Origin: Steromphala cineraria
Taxonomy: Eukaryota; Mollusca; Gastropoda; Trochida; Trochidae
Assembly (NCBI GenBank): GCA_916613615.1
Contig: OU744730.1
Coordinates: forward strand, 6,541,582 to 6,605,581
Length of the DNA stretch: 64,000 nucleotides
Direction of reading: 5' to 3'
The first letter of the stretch is position 1. Each line of letters opens with the position of its first letter. Position numbers and translations under genes: made by a program. The notes below the pieces were generated by a model that did no database searches, was not told where the DNA came from, and was given only the letters and a program-made list of their open reading frames with translations. Positions 61,530-64,000 of this stretch are shown here, piece after piece.

Positions 61530-61632
61530 GCAAATAGTAACCTATGCCTCGGTTGATACGGGAAATATAACCCCTCGGTTCCCTCGGGGTGATATTACCC
61601 GTATCAACCTCGGCATAGGTTACTATTTACTA
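61530..61632. repeat. Long hairpin H6
   Basis: Arms of about 45 nt: AAATAGTAACCTATGCC is mirrored by GGCATAGGTTACTATTT, and GGTTGATACGGG by CCCGTATCAACC. The apex on the minus strand is CGAGGGAACCGAG (61586-61574) between CCCC and GGGG. It lies about 340 bases upstream of the three-exon gene's start. Confidence 0.9.
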
Positions 61633-61770
61633 CGTATGACGTCACAATCTCTACGGGCCGGTGGCGTCTAGTCCGCCTTTGCAGAGAAATAGATTTGGGG
61701 AATTTTATTTAATTTTTTGACTACGATAATAAACAGAATATTATGTTCGTGCCCATAAAATTCTTTGTTT

Positions 61771-61843
61771 ACGACACTCGATTTAAACCACGGACCTCTT
61801 GATCCGAGGCCGAATGCTCTTAACCACTGCGCTATATCGCCCC
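61771..61843 (-). other. tRNA-derived sequence (tRNA pseudogene or SINE head)
   Basis: The 73-base minus-strand stretch begins GGGGCGATATAGCGCAGTGG (perfect Box A, TAGCGCAGTGG), has a CCTC...GAGG anticodon-like arm, and GGTTTAAATC as a Box B one change from consensus. The base before the anticodon is not T and the acceptor stem does not close, so it is probably not a working tRNA. Confidence 0.5.
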
Positions 61844-61964
61844 TTTATAAAACGTAACTTTTCTTGAAATATTTGTTTCGTAACCGATAGCTGACGCATC
61901 ATAATTGAGAGCCCTTCTTAAGAACCGCCCCTACATTTATCTCCTTGCAGTCATAGATATCTCT

Positions 61965-62165
61965 TTTCATAATAAAGATCTTAACTTTGATATTTTAAAC
62001 CATCTGACAAACAATTGCCTATACATAAGGATCGTATTCAAAGCTGACAGACAGGTCGTTAATGCTACATTTAAATTCAAATACGATCTCCTACAAGTTT
62101 ATTTCAGGTATAATTTTCTTCTTCCTATTATTAATGAAATGTTATTTAATCTGAATTAAATTATT
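61965..62165 (+). repeat. Dispersed repeat, partner of 57590-57735
   Basis: Same ordered blocks as the partner, in the same orientation, 4.4 kb away. It adds a short GACAGACAG duplication relative to the partner. The 84-codon frame at 61905-62159 has no known domain. Confidence 0.55.
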
Positions 62166-62662
62166 TTTATCATTTTTAATAATTCACTCTATCGCATCAT
62201 ATTACCATGCAACATTTAAAGATCTAAAAAACAGGATATGATATTAAACAATGATTATTTAATTTAGATTTATATAATTTAAGCAATTATGACATAAATT
62301 TATTCCTGCAGTTGAATGTAGTATCAATAATCTTATCGAAACTAAGTATTTGTTTCAAACAATTTGTGTAGGAGAAATGTATTACAAATGATTTGAAAAC
62401 TTGTGAAAAGATAAGTTCCTAAGGATTGAGTGAGAAATTGAATAATTTTTTCATATATTTCAGACGTTCATATATTAACACTCTTTGTTGGGATATCTAA
62501 ATATTCTAACCATGTTACATTTAATGTGGATTTAAAGGATTTCTGAACCATGGTATTATAATAAAAGAGTCATGCGACAGTCCTCGTCAACTGGATTCAC
62601 GTCGAATGAAATTTCCAACTTTTGAAGTATGAATTAGTGGGAAATTGCTTTCTCCTAGCGTT
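62166..62662. other. AT-rich sequence, nothing recognised
   Basis: No open frame over 60 codons, repeat or structured element was identified here. Confidence 0.4.
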
Positions 62663-63316
62663 GTGTAACAACAGTCACGTGATTGGTCACTCCGCCAGGT
62701 GGCGTTGGTTGAAGGGTATTAAAAGGGTGTTGAGTTTGAAATCGTTCTCTCGCTTGTGCAATCAAGACCGTTAATCACTATAAATCATTGTAGTTTTTAC
62801 ACTTTTATGACTTATGTTTTAACATATTTTCTTGTTTCAGATTATCAATATCATCCAGGATATTGAGCGCTCATAACCGGTTGCATCAAACCGGTCATTG
62901 AGCCCGCAAGCCATTATAATATTGCTTTATCTCAAGTAAAATGTAGTGTCTTGGCTGACAAGCCTTTATAATATGGCTATATTCTATATAAAAAACGCTA
63001 CTTTGTGTAGTTTTAACGTGTCATTATATGCAAATTTCATATACTGTAAAACCTCCAGTATTATGCTGTTTAATTTGTAGAGGGGACACGTTTAAAGAGT
63101 GTTTTCTTTAACAGATTTTTATCTCTGGTTTTACGTGTCGGGTTTCAGCATCACTTTTTTTCTGAATAAGAATGTTCATGTTCATTTTAATGAGACTGGT
63201 ATGGTTTCAAGTTGTGTAACCTTGTATTGAGTTGGATTGTTGAAAATAAACCAGTCGCACTACTCACTAGCGTATTCCAGTCAATTGTGTTGTGTTGTAT
63301 GTTGTTTAACGTGGGG
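62663..63316 (+). mobile_element. Possible solo LTR (or a promoter-containing repeat)
   Basis: TGTGTAACAAC at the left and GTTGTTTAACG at the right are near inverted ends. Between them are a CACGTG box and GATTGG (inverted CCAAT), a TATA-like TATTAAAAGGG (62717), a CTCTCGCTTGTG initiator-like stretch, a TTGTTTCAG acceptor-like string (62832) and, near the right end, AATAAA (63247). That order fits the U3-R-U5 layout of an LTR. No retroelement genes or primer-binding site are beside it, and the target duplication is unclear. Confidence 0.35.
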
Positions 63317-64000
63317 TATACAAATGATACAATGTTACAGAGATATTTACATACATGTTTCAAATAACATTTAGAATTCTGATAATAGTTTGTCTCTAAA
63401 GATAACAGCATGTTTTACAAAGAGTGCTACATTGCGTATAATTTTTTGGTTTCTGGAAGACATAATTGAAATAAAGTCAGTTAAAGGGTACTTAGAAAGG
63501 TAATGATTTAAAACATATTGTTTCCTTAAATCAGCAAATACGAAAATACATGTTACCAATTGTAAGACAAAGAATTAAGATGAATATACCATATTGAGTT
63601 ACGTAACGGAAATCATATACCTACCTAAGATGATGATAAGGTGTTCACACAAAAATTCTGTCAGTGGTTTATGATTTATTCTTTCTACGACTACATATTA
63701 TTGGTTTGAGTAATTATATATTTGACTTTCATAAGTTGATAGTTGTGACATTAACTATTGTCTTTTTGGAAGAAATTGAAAAAGCAGTGTAACATTGCTA
63801 TGGAAGTTAGCACTATATAAGCATTCTTCTTCTCATTATTATTAAGCTTGCATGACAATGATAGTATTACCATGACGATTATACACAAAAGAAACATTGA
63901 CGGTTGATTTGACAGCTAGTTTTGAATAATTAAACATAAAATGATAAAAAGAAAAACGATCCAGTATACAAAAAAGTACCAAAATTAACAATAAATGTAA
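63317..64000 (+). repeat. Start of tandem array unit 5 (runs off the window)
   Basis: ATACAAATGATACA...GAGATATTTACATACAT matches unit 1 near 606 and continues collinearly with units 1 and 4 (for example TTAAGCTTGCATGAC at 63841 and 39121). It is the empty-site copy for hairpin element H2. Confidence 0.85.

Noticed and set aside
61771..61843. Calling the tRNA-like sequence a functional tRNA
   Set aside because: The acceptor stem does not pair, the base before the anticodon is not T and Box B has a change.

Overview
This is a eukaryotic nuclear window that is AT-rich and almost free of host genes. Splice sites, AATAAA polyadenylation signals, Tc1/mariner and LINE elements, SINE-like repeats and many MITEs all point to a metazoan. 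The AT-richness, the AAAGGGAGACAACTC-type motif near 33866 and the style of the repeats suggest a mollusc, perhaps a bivalve; that placement is inference.

Most of the window is a direct tandem array of one long non-coding unit. I place copies at 1-13611, 13612-about 23880, 24788-37796, 37797-about 53280 (split by a roughly 7 kb block) and 63317-64000, running off the right edge. The same anchor sequences recur in the same order and strand. The basic unit is roughly 10 kb, and length differences come mostly from insertions and deletions private to one copy. Because the copies are paralogous, one copy often shows the empty site of an insertion in another. This works for a complete Tc1 transposon (28404-30044, intact DD34E transposase), a 5'-truncated LINE (35893-37279), TTAA-flanked MITEs, an internally deleted Tc1 derivative (2602-3274) and two hairpin-bearing elements.

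The block at 41880-49170 interrupts unit 4. It contains a 5.4 kb foldback-type element (42392-47763) whose roughly 215 bp inverted ends are built from about 20 bp GCGGTAA subrepeats. Other MITEs and SINE-like copies are nested inside it.

The non-array stretch 53280-63316 holds LINE scraps (all on the minus strand), local tandem duplications, three long hairpins, tRNA-like sequences and the only convincing host gene. That gene is a compact three-exon gene on the minus strand (coding 61194 to 60407) for a 105-residue protein I do not recognise. It has good splice sites and a polyadenylation signal just after the stop.

The most novel signal is a set of long near-perfect hairpins. Their arms are unrelated, but their tips share one design: CGAG, then a tiny GC stem closed by TT or GAA, then CGAG. 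This places tandem G.A mismatches just below the cap. Two distant hairpins have an identical 14-base apex.
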